From NCBI GenBank assembly GCA_022695795.1, contig MU404083.1:92730-156729 (forward strand): a stretch of DNA of 64,000 nt, read 5' to 3'. The translations under genes were made by a program, and so were the position numbers. Under the pieces are notes generated by a model that was not told where the DNA came from, did not search any database, and saw only the letters and a program-made list of their open reading frames with translations. Numbering within the stretch: the stretch's first letter is position 1; each line of letters begins with the position of its first letter. Of this stretch, positions 1-12,700 are shown piece after piece. This stretch comes from Biscogniauxia marginata (lineage: Eukaryota > Ascomycota > Sordariomycetes > Xylariales > Xylariaceae).

Positions 1-1
1 C

Positions 2-1426
2 ACGGTAACGGTGCTCGGCGCCCTCGTCGCGCTGCTATATCCTCCCCTCAAGCAGCAGGCCATAGTTATGGGCCTCACCCGGCCGCTCGCCTCGTGGGAG
101 AACGTACACGGGTTTGAGAACCGGGTGATAGAAGACACTGTCGCGTGCGAGGATCTGCATTACCACGAGCCGTCGGGATTGCTATATTTAGGATGTGGCG
201 GAGATCTTGTCAAAGCCTCCGGCTGGTTCCCCGGGTACGATCTCTATCTGTCTCTTTCACCTACTAGCTCGCTTGTCGGTCCAAGTGCCAAGAAAAATAC
301 TAATTTTGAATGCAGAGCAGATGCCCTAGAGCACCCGGAGAACCCAGGATATGGTACACTTGTCGTGGTTGATTCAAAGGCACGTGGACTAGCTCATACG
401 CCGCAGAATCTGCACCAAGCCCGCTAACCCGTGCAAATTTAGACGCTGAAGTCGCAGAAACTCGAACTAGTCGGGTTCGAGGGGCCGTTCGTGCCTCACG
501 GCTTATCGATCTACTCTCCGCCTTCGGACCCCAAGACCGTGTACATCTTCGCGGTCAACCACGTGCCGAATCCGTCGTGGTCACCCGGGTCGAAGACCGA
601 GGCCAAGACGGCCTCGCGCATCGAGCTCTTCGTGCACACCGTCGGGAGCAAAACAGCCGAACACCTGCGCAGCATATCGCACCCGCTGATCTGGACCCCC
701 AACGACATCCTCGCGCTGTCCGAGCGCGAGTTCCTCGTCACCAACGACCACCACTACCTCGAGGGACCCATGCGGGTGGCCGAGCAGGCCGCTATCATAC
801 TCAATCGGGGGTGGACGAACCTCGCGCACGTGATCCTCGAGGACGACGGCGCCGTCAACGCGACCGTGGCCCTCGACTCGATCCCGACGAACAACGGGCT
901 CGGCTGGGGCCCCGACGGCCGGCAGGTCCTCATCTCCGACGCCACGGGCGGCGGGATCTACTTCGCGGACCCGCCCGACCCGGCGACGCGCCGCGTGGCC
1001 GTCTCGCACCGCGTGCAGACCCCCGCCGTCGTCGACAACCCGAGCTACTTCGCGGACCCCTACGCGAGCGGCGGCGGCAGGGACTACAGCGGGTACGTGC
1101 TCGCGGGCGTCGGGCGCGCCGTCGACTTCGCCGCCAACTACAAGGACCCGACGGGGCGCGCGCCCATGCCCAGCATCGTCTCCTACCTGCCAGCAAGCGC
1201 GGGGCGGCAGCGGCAGCGGCGGGGGGACGCGAAGGGCCTCGAGGGGCAGGTCAGGCTGCTGTTCTCGGACGACGGGGCGACCGCGAGGTGCGCCACGACC
1301 GCGGTCGTCGTGGCGATCGACCCGCGCGAGAACGGCGGCCGGCGCGAGGGCTGGCTCTTCGTCACGGGCGTTGTCGCGCCGCACTTGCTGGCTACCAAGA
1401 TTGATTTCGAGAAGGCCCTCGGGTGA
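2..1426 (+). CDS. Serum paraoxonase/arylesterase-family protein (5' end cut off by window)
   Basis: The protein resembles the calcium-dependent six-bladed beta-propeller lactonase/arylesterase (PON) family. The visible part has a hydrophobic N-terminal stretch (LGALVALLYPP) like a signal anchor, then the PON-type block GFEGPFVPHGLSIY, then the NDILAL...FLVTNDHHY block, which in PON enzymes supplies a calcium-ligand Asn and the catalytic His dyad area. It ends with the stop at 1424-1426. The reading frame is open from base 2, so the true start is probably just outside the window; an internal ATG lies at 68. Exons are 2-379 and 443-1426. The only intron that joins the two frames without losing the family motif uses a GC donor (AAG|GCACGT) and a TTTAG acceptor, with a GCTAAC branch site 14-19 bases before it. 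Base composition is strongly GC-rich, which creates long antisense shadow frames. The family assignment is firm, the substrate unknown. Confidence 0.8.
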
Positions 1427-4400
1427 GCGAAGCGGTTAAATAGGTCAAGAAGTGTAGCTTTTGAAAGCGTGGTTCGGTGGGTGTTAGGATTAGAGGTAGG
1501 TACTGGTGAGCAAGCGAGGTCTCCCGTACTCCGCTCCCGGGTTTGGACGCGGTTAGGGAGGTCCTTGTCAGTCCCAATACGGCAAGACATACAGGTAATA
1601 CTGTGCCCCTGATTGGATGAGATGTAGGGTTGGCCCCCCGGTAGCCATGATCGACTGCTTGGGACTGGAGACTTTCTTGTGCAGCGCAGAATGTAAATGC
1701 ATGTTATTTGATGCCGACGACGAAAATTTCTTACATAACTAGCACTCCGGCTTGATATACGCACATAGAGGTTCACCCTTCTCCCATGGCTGGGTCGTCC
1801 GTTGGTATATGGTGGTGGTGCTGACGCCATCGTGAACCGCACCCCAGTTCAATATATCTAGGTATCTAAGGTAGATTTAAATATAACTAATCAGACCTTA
1901 GGTGTACATGTGAGAACATCCCTTAAGGACATAGTTTTAATTTCTACCGAAGTTACGGACGTGTTTTATATTCACATCTTATCTGATTCAATCATGTAGT
2001 CGCCTTGAGCGCTTAATTCCTCCTGTCGTCTTTCATACACTCCTTTCCCCTCATATATTCCTTCCCGCATCTGAATGTCTTGTCGCCCTACTTGAAGGAC
2101 GCGGCCTTAGGGTTGCCGGTGTGGACGGCCTTGTGCTCCCTGGAGAGGAGGTTATCGAACTTTTGGCTGTCCCTATTAGGAGACTCGCTGATTTTCCTAG
2201 AATAGAAATTGGAGGGACAGATATTAAACGATAATCCAGCTCCTGTCACCAAGCCCTGCCATCGAATATCGTGGGTGTTTCTGCCGTTGCCGATCAAAGT
2301 CGGCTGAGAATCCTTGAAAAGATTCCTCAAGGCAGGGGCACCACTTACGGCTAACTTTCTAACACGTAATAGCCTTGCCACCACCACCGCACTTGTATTT
2401 GCATAGGTATCAACTCACGTATAAGCCACACAATCCTCTTGGGTCTCCTTGCCCCCAATGTTGTATTTATAATTGTGGGGTTCCGCAGGTTTTACGGGAG
2501 ACCATAGAGCTTGTTGCCGTCACAGTCACTAGCAGGCATGTCAAGGATTACGCGAGACATCTTGTCATCGTTCTTCGGGCTGCTTGGCCTTTAAGAGCCT
2601 TCGATGGCATTGACAGATTCAAAGACTAGCGCATCAAGGATGGATCGGACGATTTATAGTAAGGTTTCAAGAGATGTGCGGAATTGGGAAATCCCCTTAG
2701 TCATACGCCAAAAGCCAATGTGGATAGTTACTCTATCCTATCCTTAGAGGTGTAACTACAACATATATGGAGAGGAGCACTGCCTCCCACATGTGACAGG
2801 CATGATCGACGTTGAGAAGAAAGGTATTACTGCAAGCCCTATGTCCCTGAAAGTAATCCGGTAGGGAGGAGAAGGACAAAAAGGAGCCGGGACGGCGAGA
2901 CTCAAAAGCTCAATGCGATCTAACCAGAAGTAAATAGAAGGCCTAGACTCTATAAGAGCGCCAGACTTGACTATCACCTTCTCAAGACAGTAGTACAGTT
3001 GCATTACAATATCCAACTAAACTGATATAATTCTTTTTAATACCTCTAAAGAGCGTGCTATATATGCTATACTGTCAATGAACGCAGTCCAAATAGCGAA
3101 AGAAGATAGTCACGTCAACTAATCCACAAGAGCTATTGGAAATGTAGCTCACCAGAGGTTGGGGTTTTTAAATAAATACCTTGACTACCTCAATAACTTC
3201 ATTATTATCTATTTACTCGGGGTTTGTCTGAATCCCATGCCCATTATACATTTACATAAACCTGCTATACAAATATACCGAGATCTTCACTATAGCTCTT
3301 GGACAGTATACAACATGCGTATTCCCTCTTTTTTTATTGGAGGTCGAAAGGGGAGTATTTTCTCCTTATATTAGCTGTAGTTGTCTCAGCTTCGTGTTCT
3401 AATAACTCGATTACCTCAGACAACTACTCGCAGAAGTCACAACTTAAGACCAGGTCACAAGTAGCTCAAAAACCTAGGCTCACATAAAAACTATTCTCAT
3501 CATACTGATGACGTAAAGGTGATTTTGTTTTGGAATAGCTGATCTTTTGAATATCTTGTAATTAGTTAGTTACTATTCTACTTCAATGGGATAGTTGTCT
3601 AGATGTGAACGATTGTCATAGCCCACTCTTCGGTGGACTACAAGGCGCCTTGCAAGAGGCTCAACGTCTTCTTCTTTCCATGAAACAGAAGCCCAATGCC
3701 GACATATAAGATCTTACTAATAATATTTCTGCTCTGAAGATAACATTACACGAGTTGATAGGGGAATAGGCTAGACAGATTCATATTTAGAGGAGCCGAT
3801 TAGACATAATGGTGCAAACCTACTCAAGTTTCCGCTCCATAGTTATGAAGAGAGAGCACTGTAGTTACATCCTTTATATTCCCATGGGGTTTAATATAAG
3901 ATATGTTGCACGATTACTAGTATGCGACCAAGACTATGACAACAAAAGGACGGCTCTGGGGTATCACATCCTCTTACGAGGAAGCATCACATAAATGATC
4001 AAGTATCCATTCTTCATTCGGACCTGTGGCAAACTTTCCCCAACGCCCAGAAGAAAGAGATCCTATCTCTGTATGGCTAGGCGGTAGAGCTAACCATCTT
4101 AATTATCCGCATTGGGTACTTGCGTTTATATAGATATAACATGGGGTACTTGGCAGTTGAGGAGAAAGCGGGATTTTGGGGGCGCGTGCTGCTGATTGGA
4201 GAAGCCCACGATCATTTGAGAAAGGCATGCTGCAGCACAGCCCGAGGTTAATGATGACATGGCATATCCTTATAAGGCGTAGGGCACCGCCGTCCCTCAT
4301 AAGACCCAACATCGGTGGGAGGGGAATTATGGAAGGCCTGGCAATTTCTTCCCCTCACCTTCGTGAGAATCTGCTATTATGCGCTTAGCTACAACGAAGT

Positions 4401-4474
4401 TGCCGTGCGATTGATGAGGAACTTGGCAGAATATTAAATCGCAAGAGCGGGTTCGGATATACGGTCATCGATGC
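1427..4474. other. Gene-poor stretch
   Basis: I see no supportable gene here. The 3' flank of the paraoxonase gene lies at 1427-2000. Around 2088-2640, on the minus strand, there are short coding-like pieces (see findings) that could not be joined into a gene. The rest is moderately AT-rich with frequent stops in all frames. Confidence 0.5.
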
Positions 4475-5870
4475 GCACTCGCAAGTCCGGTTACTGCGAA
4501 TTTCAAACGGTCCTCTGTTTTTCCCGCTGTGCAATACAACCTCGAGGTTGCAAGTTTGGCGGGTTTGCCATCAACACAATACAGAGCACTTTCCTATACC
4601 CGAGGTCATGTTGAAGGACTGGAGTACGTAGGGGAGATCGAACTTAGTGGAGAATCATCATTTGTCTGTCGGAATCTTCACGAGTTCCTGCGTCCGATCG
4701 CAGCGTAGAACGAATATGGCTTGTTCTTCATCGACGCGGTTTGCATTAACCAACTAGACCCTGACGAACGACGTTTGCAAGTCAAATACATGACACACAT
4801 CTACCGCAATGACGCAATGCAGGACAAGTCATAACTTGGCTCGGTTTCCTAGAGTCAGATCAGCAGTTGAATAATGTGCGATAGCTCAGCCAGATGAGGG
4901 GACAAGGGAAGTGTGCAAACTAGACAGCTCGGCACTAGAAGGCTTTCGGATATCTGAGTTACCATCACTACTGGAGCCGCGTCTAGGTCGTTCAAGAAGT
5001 GCTACTTGCATCGAGAATGACGGTCTGGTGTGGCCTTTTCACTTTCCCATTGTCGCTCTTCGCTGGATCTTCTCCACCTGTGCCGCAACGGTATACCAGA
5101 AGTTGCATTGAGTATCGATGATAGTGGGCGACCGCGATCGATAGTAAACTCTTCATCGAGATTATGCAGCCCGGCGGAGAAGGTTGTGTCCCACAAGACC
5201 CGTCAAGCCCTCCGCCGGGTACGAATTGTGCTGGCTCAGGGAACGGAGGTTGGAACACTGGGAGAAATTACGCTCGCGCTGAGGAGCAGCCCATCTACGG
5301 TAGTAGAAGCTTATCAGTCAACTGTGATGGACCCTCTCTATGAAGTCGCCCGCACATTTGGTAGGCTCCGTTGTTCTGACGCAAGGGATAAGCCATACAG
5401 GTTCCCTGGCATAATGAACGAGCGCGCAAGGGCTTGAGTGAATACATATTACACTCGAGACGTGGGACTCGCATATTATCAAGCCTCGAAGATCGGCGTC
5501 CACGAGATCTACACAGAGCAGGGCGATTTAGCTTATGTTCAGCGCCCTCCCCACGTGGAGAGGCTATGCATTAGCTATTATTGCGACGCGCGCGATGCGT
5601 TTGGGATCGACGATACGAAGAGCCTGTCAATTCCAGAGCACGCCATGGGAGAACTACGCTATCAAGCTAATCTAACGACTGATATCACCGAGGTGCAGTC
5701 AGGACGGCAATTTATCTGGCGCGATGCAGAGATCGGGGTATTCCCTGACTCGAAACAGTTGATTCGATCAAGAGAGCCTGTAAAACCCTTACGCTTAGGA
5801 TGGCTGCGGAGATTTCACCATCACCAACTTCAGCTCATAGGGAAGATGTGCGTTATATTTTAATCTGTAA
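4475..5870 (+). pseudogene. Decayed HET-domain (heterokaryon incompatibility) gene
   Basis: The pieces follow the order of a HET domain. They are QVRLLRIS (about 4480-4505), a GLPSTQYRALSYT block (about 4565-4600), an NLHEFLR block (about 4672-4692), FFIDAVCINQ followed by DPDERRLQVKYM and IYRNDA (4725-4820), and VITWLGFLESD (about 4829-4861). Downstream, ARDKPYRFPGI (about 5382-5415) matches the DPRDKVYGLLGI-like motif that follows HET domains. The gene is broken: the first two blocks lie in different frames, an in-frame TAG sits at about 4706, another frame change occurs at about 4826, and a TGA at 5435-5437 interrupts an otherwise open frame to 5863. Intact family members trigger cell death after fusion of incompatible fungal strains. 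The left and right limits are approximate. I do not think introns explain the breaks, because no consensus donor/acceptor pair spans them. Confidence 0.75.
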
Positions 5871-8781
5871 CGCTCGTCTAGGTTGAAAGAGCGCTAATAC
5901 GGTCCCGGTCTGAGTCCGCCAGGAAGCCGTCCCCTCATCGGCCGTACGGTGCCGGTACTGGCCAGTGAGTATTACTGCTATTGCCGTCCTGAAAGGAGGA
6001 CATCTTGATCCTTCTTCATGTAGCCCGTATAGTTGTGCTGGAGCTAAGCACTGCCACTGGCCATGGGGAGCTACGGGCCGATTTGAGTAGCCATCCCCTT
6101 TCGATCACCGATTGTACTCTTATTCATCTGATAGTCACGTCAGTTTTAGTGCTGCCGCGCAGTTGCGACGCGTACGATATACAACACAGCGGCTGGAGCG
6201 CTATCTACTGGTATCAGTTCGCCGGAAGGGAAATTACGCCGAGCTATGGTGTATTCCATCTAATCGCTCATAGCTAGTATCTGTTATCAATCTCTTACGA
6301 TTGCTCCACAACATTCCCAGTTGCAATCCCTATCATCGACGATCTAGAGTATCGAATCAGACCATCACAAAAGTTCTCCATAATCAACCGTGTAGTTGCA
6401 GGAGGACAGGTCGACAATTAGGACAAAAATCACTGACAGGGCCACAAGCGAGAGGCAATCAGTTTCTGTGCACTGAGCACCAAGTGTCTTCTTGAGACCC
6501 AAAAAAAATAAAAATATAAAAAATACCGACTATTACCGTAAGTAAAAACGCCCGCAGCCTGGCTGGTCAGCTCGCTAGGACATCCTAGACGGCCTTGGTA
6601 TTCAACAAATGATGAATCCTGAATCTATCCAATTACTAATGCAGCGGAATATGCACGGGTGAGATCATCTCTCCATCTGCAATTCGATTTCTGAATAAAG
6701 AACCAATCCTAGTAAGAAGAATCTCATTATCCTTGTCAGGACCCCTGTGGGCCCCCTTCTTATACATACCCACCAAAAGTTTACGTGGGTTAGAGTCCAA
6801 AAAGGTGCGGCATATCTGATTTCTCGAGTCAGCTCTTCTCAGTGGGTGGCTACATTCGCCTTTGCTATTGGGATAGAGCGAGAAGTAAGGAGATAGATGG
6901 CGCTGTATGGCTAGCAAGTTGTATGCCCGAGCGACCAGTCACGGGGAGAGGGAGAACAAAATAAACAGGTCTTGCCAACGCAGGTATGTCTCTCTCACCG
7001 GTTGTATGGATCCATCTCTCAACCGGCAAAAATGGCATGTGCTACTGCAGCTGAGGGTATGCATACATACAGTAGAGAGACAGAGAGGATAAGGGCAATC
7101 ACTCGAGCCCCTCCCGAACCGTAATTGGCCTACCTTCAGCCCTGCGCTTGTTCTGTGCAATGACGCTACAACACCTCCCGTCAATGGCCAGCCAGCCGTA
7201 TTGCGGTGTGAACCCGTATGAACCACAGACTAGCCAAGACATCCCAAACTGTCAACTAGAGAAACCTGGGCAACGTTACCTGGTGCCAACAGATGATCTT
7301 ACCACAGATTCTATACATTGGGGGGCGCTCCTTGACCCCCCCCTTATCTGCACGGAGGCAGGGTTATATCATCAAGGTTCCAGTTGCGGTGAAGCTGCCA
7401 ATTGCGTTGGCTATGTTCGACTGGTTCGTCGTCCTGCCAGTGATGTCTAAAAGTAGCTCGCTAATCAACAGGATGGCGAGGGATGGTGCGAGTATTGTGC
7501 CTCATGTGGATACCCAGCTTGAGAGAACAAGCTATAGTCTCGCCGATCATTCACATGCACCTGGAACGGGGGGCTCGCAGGGATGGCTCCTTATGACGTA
7601 GGCGTCAGTGAGCCGCATCCAACGAACCTCCCGAGTTGCGGATCCGGATCGGTAGGTGGATGGAGCCGCGATACCAAGACCTGCAGGTTCGGCCAGCACC
7701 AAGAGTGCTTTTTGTGCTGAATCTGCATCAAGGCTCCACGTAGTGCATAAATATTATGTACCTAGATATGCGCGGCCAGGGGTGGATAGCCGCCGCGCCG
7801 CCGCAGCCGGCCTAAGCGATTTTCAGACCTGTCATGTCTCCCCCCCTCCAGTTGATCTTGCGTCGAATACGGATTATGCCGGCAGAGGGCTTGCCATTCT
7901 CGAGCCCTACCATTCGCCAGAGCCAAGTAAGGACTACAAGCAGGTAACGAAAAGCAACGAGCATGTGGTGTCGTGTCTAGGCCGGAAGTACATAGGTACT
8001 GGTCACCAGACCGGCTTCAGAGAGAGACAGCATGAAAGCAAATACCCGGTAATTTGACTACTTTCTGACACACATAGATAGCACACCCTTTCCTTCTTCC
8101 GGCCCTGCTGATGTCCATTTGCCAATGGCGTGTGTCCTAGCCTGTCTTATCAACTCCTATCGGAAAATTGCGGACAAGACTGGGACGCTAGGCCTCGTCG
8201 TCAAGCTGCCTCCCGTGGGGCGGTGGGCCTGCACTGTTACAGCTAGACGTGCATATGCTTCCAGCCAGGTATGCAGGAGACAACTGGAGAAGGCTCCATC
8301 GTGGTTGAGACCCATTGGGAAGTATCTATACGATGAAGCAGTGAAGTCGGCTTAATCGATATCGAGCCTCGCATGAGTGATGTCAGAAGGGGCTTATCCT
8401 GGCCGAACGAACTTTGGTTACGAGGCAAGCGAGGCAAACGGAAATTGAAGCACCTCCGTGTTGACGCCGCAGGGTTGATTATGATCGGTTGGGGACTGAC
8501 AAGATGGTGGTCCACCAGAGACCACGCCATACTCGTAGGGGAGGGGGAAAGATTTGGCATCTCAAAGGTATAAATGATGGGCATCTTCTCCCCCAGACTG
8601 AGCTAGAGGTTATATTCTATCCCCAGACTTTTCACATCCTCTTCGATCCACCTCTTCTATCCACCTCTACTCCATAGACCACGCGAGATCCAGACCGCCG
8701 GGCAGTCTATCTCTTTCCAGAGCAGAAAACTTCTTCATTACTTCTCCCAGACACCCTTATATCACCACTTCCTTCTTCAAT
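5871..8781. other. Gene-poor stretch upstream of the aldo-keto reductase
   Basis: Several open frames of 60-133 codons occur, for example at 7148-7450 and 7656-8057 on the plus strand. None has a recognisable motif, splice-site support or sustained codon bias. The last 200 bases (8570-8781) are the promoter and leader of the next gene. Confidence 0.5.
8569..8574 (+). promoter_or_regulatory. TATA-like element upstream of aldo-keto reductase
   Basis: TATAAA lies about 210 bases before the ATG at 8782. It is followed by a pyrimidine-rich leader (8620-8780), as is usual in fungal promoters. Assignment is by position only. Confidence 0.35.
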
Positions 8782-9729
8782 ATGGCACCAGCTGTCTCCA
8801 TTGAGCGGGCTGTCAGCCTGGCCGTTGACAAGGTTAAGGTTAAGCCCACCCGAAAGGACTCGGGTTACCAGTCCCCATCTCCGGTAGACTCTCCTCGCCT
8901 GACCGTCAAGCTCAACGACGGCAACGAGATCCCCCAGATCGCCCTCGGTGTCTACAAGGCCCCTAACGGCCAAGAGACAGAGGACGCCGTCATTGCGGCG
9001 CTGGACGCCGGCTACCGTCACATCGACTCGGCGGCCCGGTACGCCAACGAGGAGGCGTGCGGCCGTGCCCTCCACAGGTGGTTTGAGAAGACGGGCACTC
9101 CCCGTGAAGAAGTCTTCGTGACCACCAAGCTGTGGGACGCAGACCACGGCTACGAGGCCACCTTCAACGCGCTCTGCGACTCGCTGGCCAAGTTCCAGCT
9201 CGACTACTTTGACCTCTACCTCATCCACTCTCCATCGGACGACAAGGACAAGCGCCACGAGTCCTGGAGAGCGCTGGAGACAGCCCAGAAGCTCGGCAAG
9301 GTCCGTTCGATTGGTGTCTCTAACTTCGGCGCCAACCATCTCGACGAGCTGTTGGCCGAGACCACAGTCGTCCCCGCCGTCAACCAGATTGAGGTGCACC
9401 CGTTCTGCCAGCGCCAGGACCTCGTCGACAAGTGCCGCCAGCACGGCATCGTCATTGAGGCCTACTCGCCGCTCGCTCGCGGCAACAAGCTTGAGGACCC
9501 CCGCGTCGTCGCCATCGCCGAGAGGAACGGCAAGACCCCGGCTCAGATCCTCATCAACTGGAGCGCCACTCGCGGCAACGTTGTGCTTCCCAAGTCGCTG
9601 ACTGCCCACCGCATCAAGTCCAACATGGAGTCTCTCGACTTCACCCTCTCGGACGAGGACATGGCCGAGCTCGATGCCCTAGGATCTGAGAACTACGTGA
9701 CCGGCTCCCTCCACCGCTCTAAGGACTGA
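8782..9729 (+). CDS. NADPH-dependent aldo-keto reductase
   Basis: This is an intronless frame of 315 residues encoding a cytosolic (alpha/beta)8-barrel oxidoreductase that reduces aldehydes or ketones to alcohols. After a 37-residue N-terminal extension the core starts at LNDGNEIPQIALG. The catalytic tetrad can be read as D82 and Y87 (HIDSAARYANE), K116 (TTKLWD) and H149 (YLIHSP). The GVSNFG signature is at 178-183. The cofactor loop VVLPKS (267-272) with R277 and N281 is the NADP(H) 2'-phosphate site typical of the family. The start at 8782 is the first ATG after a C/T-rich leader and has a good context (caatATGGC). The substrate cannot be inferred: the same fold covers xylose, glycerol and general carbonyl reductases. 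No partner genes are adjacent. Confidence 0.92.
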   Translation: MAPAVSIERAVSLAVDKVKVKPTRKDSGYQSPSPVDSPRLTVKLNDGNEIPQIALGVYKAPNGQETEDAVIAALDAGYRHIDSAARYANEEACGRALHRWFEKTGTPREEVFVTTKLWDADHGYEATFNALCDSLAKFQLDYFDLYLIHSPSDDKDKRHESWRALETAQKLGKVRSIGVSNFGANHLDELLAETTVVPAVNQIEVHPFCQRQDLVDKCRQHGIVIEAYSPLARGNKLEDPRVVAIAERNGKTPAQILINWSATRGNVVLPKSLTAHRIKSNMESLDFTLSDEDMAELDALGSENYVTGSLHRSKD

Positions 9730-12700
9730 ATCAATTTCAAGTCCTGAAAGCCAATCTATAAAAGTTTTTTTCTTCTCTTCTCCGCCCATCACGGATGTTC
9801 CCTCCTTCAGTTCATCCAATCGCCCCGATTGCTTACGAAAGATGAGAAAAGAAATTTACCCTAAAAAGGGACTTTTCTTTTCCGACGACCATTCGTTCAT
9901 TTTTCCGAAGAGCAACGGAAGAAATGGTATACAAACTATACCGTCACACTCATCCCGTCCGGTTCGTTTTATGGATATGGCAGGCAAGGCAAGGAATTTT
10001 TGGCATGGGCGCAAGAAGATGCATATCATCTTCTTTTTAGCATTTGAACCACAGATTCTTTTTTATTAGGTACCAAAGATGTCTGCATGTTTTTCTTCTC
10101 TTACCCATGTTATGAATTAGATGAATAGAATGAAGAATGAAAACAGAATAAATTACAATCTATAACTCATCTCGATTGAACGAATGGTGATTCAAAAGTC
10201 CTATTAGAATTCTAGTGTTTCTGTTCAATTTGTTCGTTAGGTCATTAGCTTTCGTTGCGTGCAGTCTGTATGATATACTATGGTGCGTGGTTGCGACCAT
10301 AACATTAGACAGTGGGTGGGAGAATCGCAACTTGCGATTTACTTTAGAGGTTGGCATGAAGTTCACATTGAGTTATTAGCGAGTTCCTCTTTTTATTACC
10401 CCAGACTGGGGGTGGCCAAGGCCAAAAATAAATTATCGTGAGATGCATGTGCGTAATACAGATCTACCTTGTTTTCGCCCGGGCGTTTATCCAGTGACAA
10501 GCGCCCGCCACGTGGGTGAGTAACCTAGGAAATCCCCCCTTTCGGAGTTCACGATAGTCACACGTCCGGCACAAACTGGTGGAGAGGTGGATCGACCGTA
10601 CACACGTAGGCGCGCACACACACACACTTCTTTATTTTATGCACGCAGATACATAATACAAGATGTGTATTTTATGTAATTACATAAAAATCAAGCATGC
10701 CCTAAATATTTATACACTCATTTAAAAAGGTTTAATATTAATTTTTTTCCCAATCAAATTAAAAAAATTTATTTTATTAAAAAAAGTTAACTGACTTTTG
10801 TTTAATTTAAACTTAATCCGGTTGTTAAAGTTCTTCGCGTTCTCGAATTAACTATTAAAAGCATCATAAAAGTATCACCTTAACTCTAGCACAGCGAGAC
10901 TCTGAGGACTAGCGACCAGAGTAGAAGAGGGAGGGGCATAAGCAGATAAGTCAGAAGGGCTCGCATACTAACTTTTAACGTGTTAAAAGTATCGGAGGTT
11001 CGCTTTCGCATAATTTAAGTACGTCCCGAGCTACAAGGCATTTTAGATATGCATAGAAGTACTTTACATAAGCACTAGAGACAGATCATCAATATCCCGG
11101 ATCACATACCTACATCGTACTCAAAACATCATCCCATGCAGATGTAGCATGTTAATCTTCAAAATAATGTTACTTCCCTGCTACAGATTGTTACAGGTGA
11201 TGCTATAAAATGAAACTTTCAGTATACACAAGAAAAGTTTTCATTGAAGTTGTTCTACAACCTTGCAGGAGTATTTTCTAGCTTGATGCAAGTAAAAGTC
11301 ACAAACTTGATAGAATCAATGCTGAATCAAGACCTTGCTCAATGCATCCGATAAGGTATGGCGGTAAGTATCGGAGTTGTAACTCGGAGACGCTAATATC
11401 AACGATTCAGGGGTTGTTGTTGATCGGTACAATTTACTTAAACATGTCCTCACCACATAGGTATGTGCTTACATGTATCAAGTACCGACAATCTATTACC
11501 TACCTAACTACCTCATACATATGTATTCATACTTAATGTTGACGAATTCTTCTACTTACATGTCATGGTAAACCAAACCCCGCGACAAGGTTTCCTATAC
11601 TACCACGGACCTACGGAGTATACTACTCCGTCAGTTAGTGATTAGCAGTCACGTCAATGGACAACTAATCAATCAATTGAAACATGACAAGGGGGGGGGG
11701 GGGGGGGCCCCCCGGCGCGGAGGGCCACCACGGAGGCGGAGCCGNNNNNNNNNNCACTCACGTTTTTAAATCACCGTATTTTTTTTTTTTGCCTTCACTT
11801 AAATTGAAAAAAAAAAAAAAAATTAAAAAAACAAAAACCCCCCCCCCCCCCCCCCCCCCCCAAAGACCACAACATGAAATATCTAAACCCTAGTACATAG
11901 GTACATTAATACACTTAATTAGTTTAGGTTGGCAATTCTCGCCGAGCAGGAGAGAGATACTTGTTCCGCCTCTGTACATATCAAACGAAATTGCACGCTT
12001 ACCTAGTCTAACGCTACTGATCCGTATCCTATCAATACCACTTTTCCCTTCCATCCAGCCGCCTGCCTACTTTATCTTAGGTATCTTACGTATTTATCCC
12101 TACTAGAGGTTACATGTTTGATGTAAGTCTAGTACTAGGTTGTCATGCTCGCTCACGTCATCAGGCATTCTTGCTTTATCGGGGCGACTGACGTGATATT
12201 CCCACTTTCAGGGTCCAGTCTTTTTTTATTTTTTTTATTGCCTACCCTATGCATGGTATCTGTGTAAGTGGGCATGTTGTGTACGCTGATGTATGCAACC
12301 TTCTCTGGCCTCACTCTCTCCTTCCATCTCTCTTCTCTCTCTTGCAGCTTGGGCAAGGCGGGAAATGGGATGGGTGATACGACCCTGCTGCTACTCCATA
12401 CGGCCCGATTCTCCAGCCTCTGCAAAAACCAGGTAGAACGTTGCGAGAATTGACGCACGGCTTACGCCCCCTTTTCGGCCACCGGACGCGGCAAATTGAG
12501 ACCGACTACCGGTGGCCTCCGGGTCTTTCTCGATGCCACGGCTTGCGCCGGGTTAGTAGGTATATACTGACCCGGGCGGCCCTCTAAGTGAAGAAGGGAA
12601 AAGAAACACCTTCCTAAAACATTAGCTTCATTTATTCACTACTCTATCTTTCTATGATCATTACCGAGCTCGGCTGTGATATACGTAAGGCCTGAAATGG

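Noticed and set aside
581..1384. Antisense frame of 267 codons opposite the paraoxonase gene
   Set aside because: Arg/Pro/Ala-rich translation produced by GC-rich third positions of the real gene. No motif.
7148..7601. Overlapping plus-strand frames of about 100 codons
   Set aside because: No recognisable motif, no consistent frame and no splice signals that would join them.
8707..9609. 300-codon minus-strand frame opposite the aldo-keto reductase
   Set aside because: Mirror frame of a strongly codon-biased gene. It is full of Val/Leu/Gly with no family features, while the plus frame has the complete catalytic tetrad.
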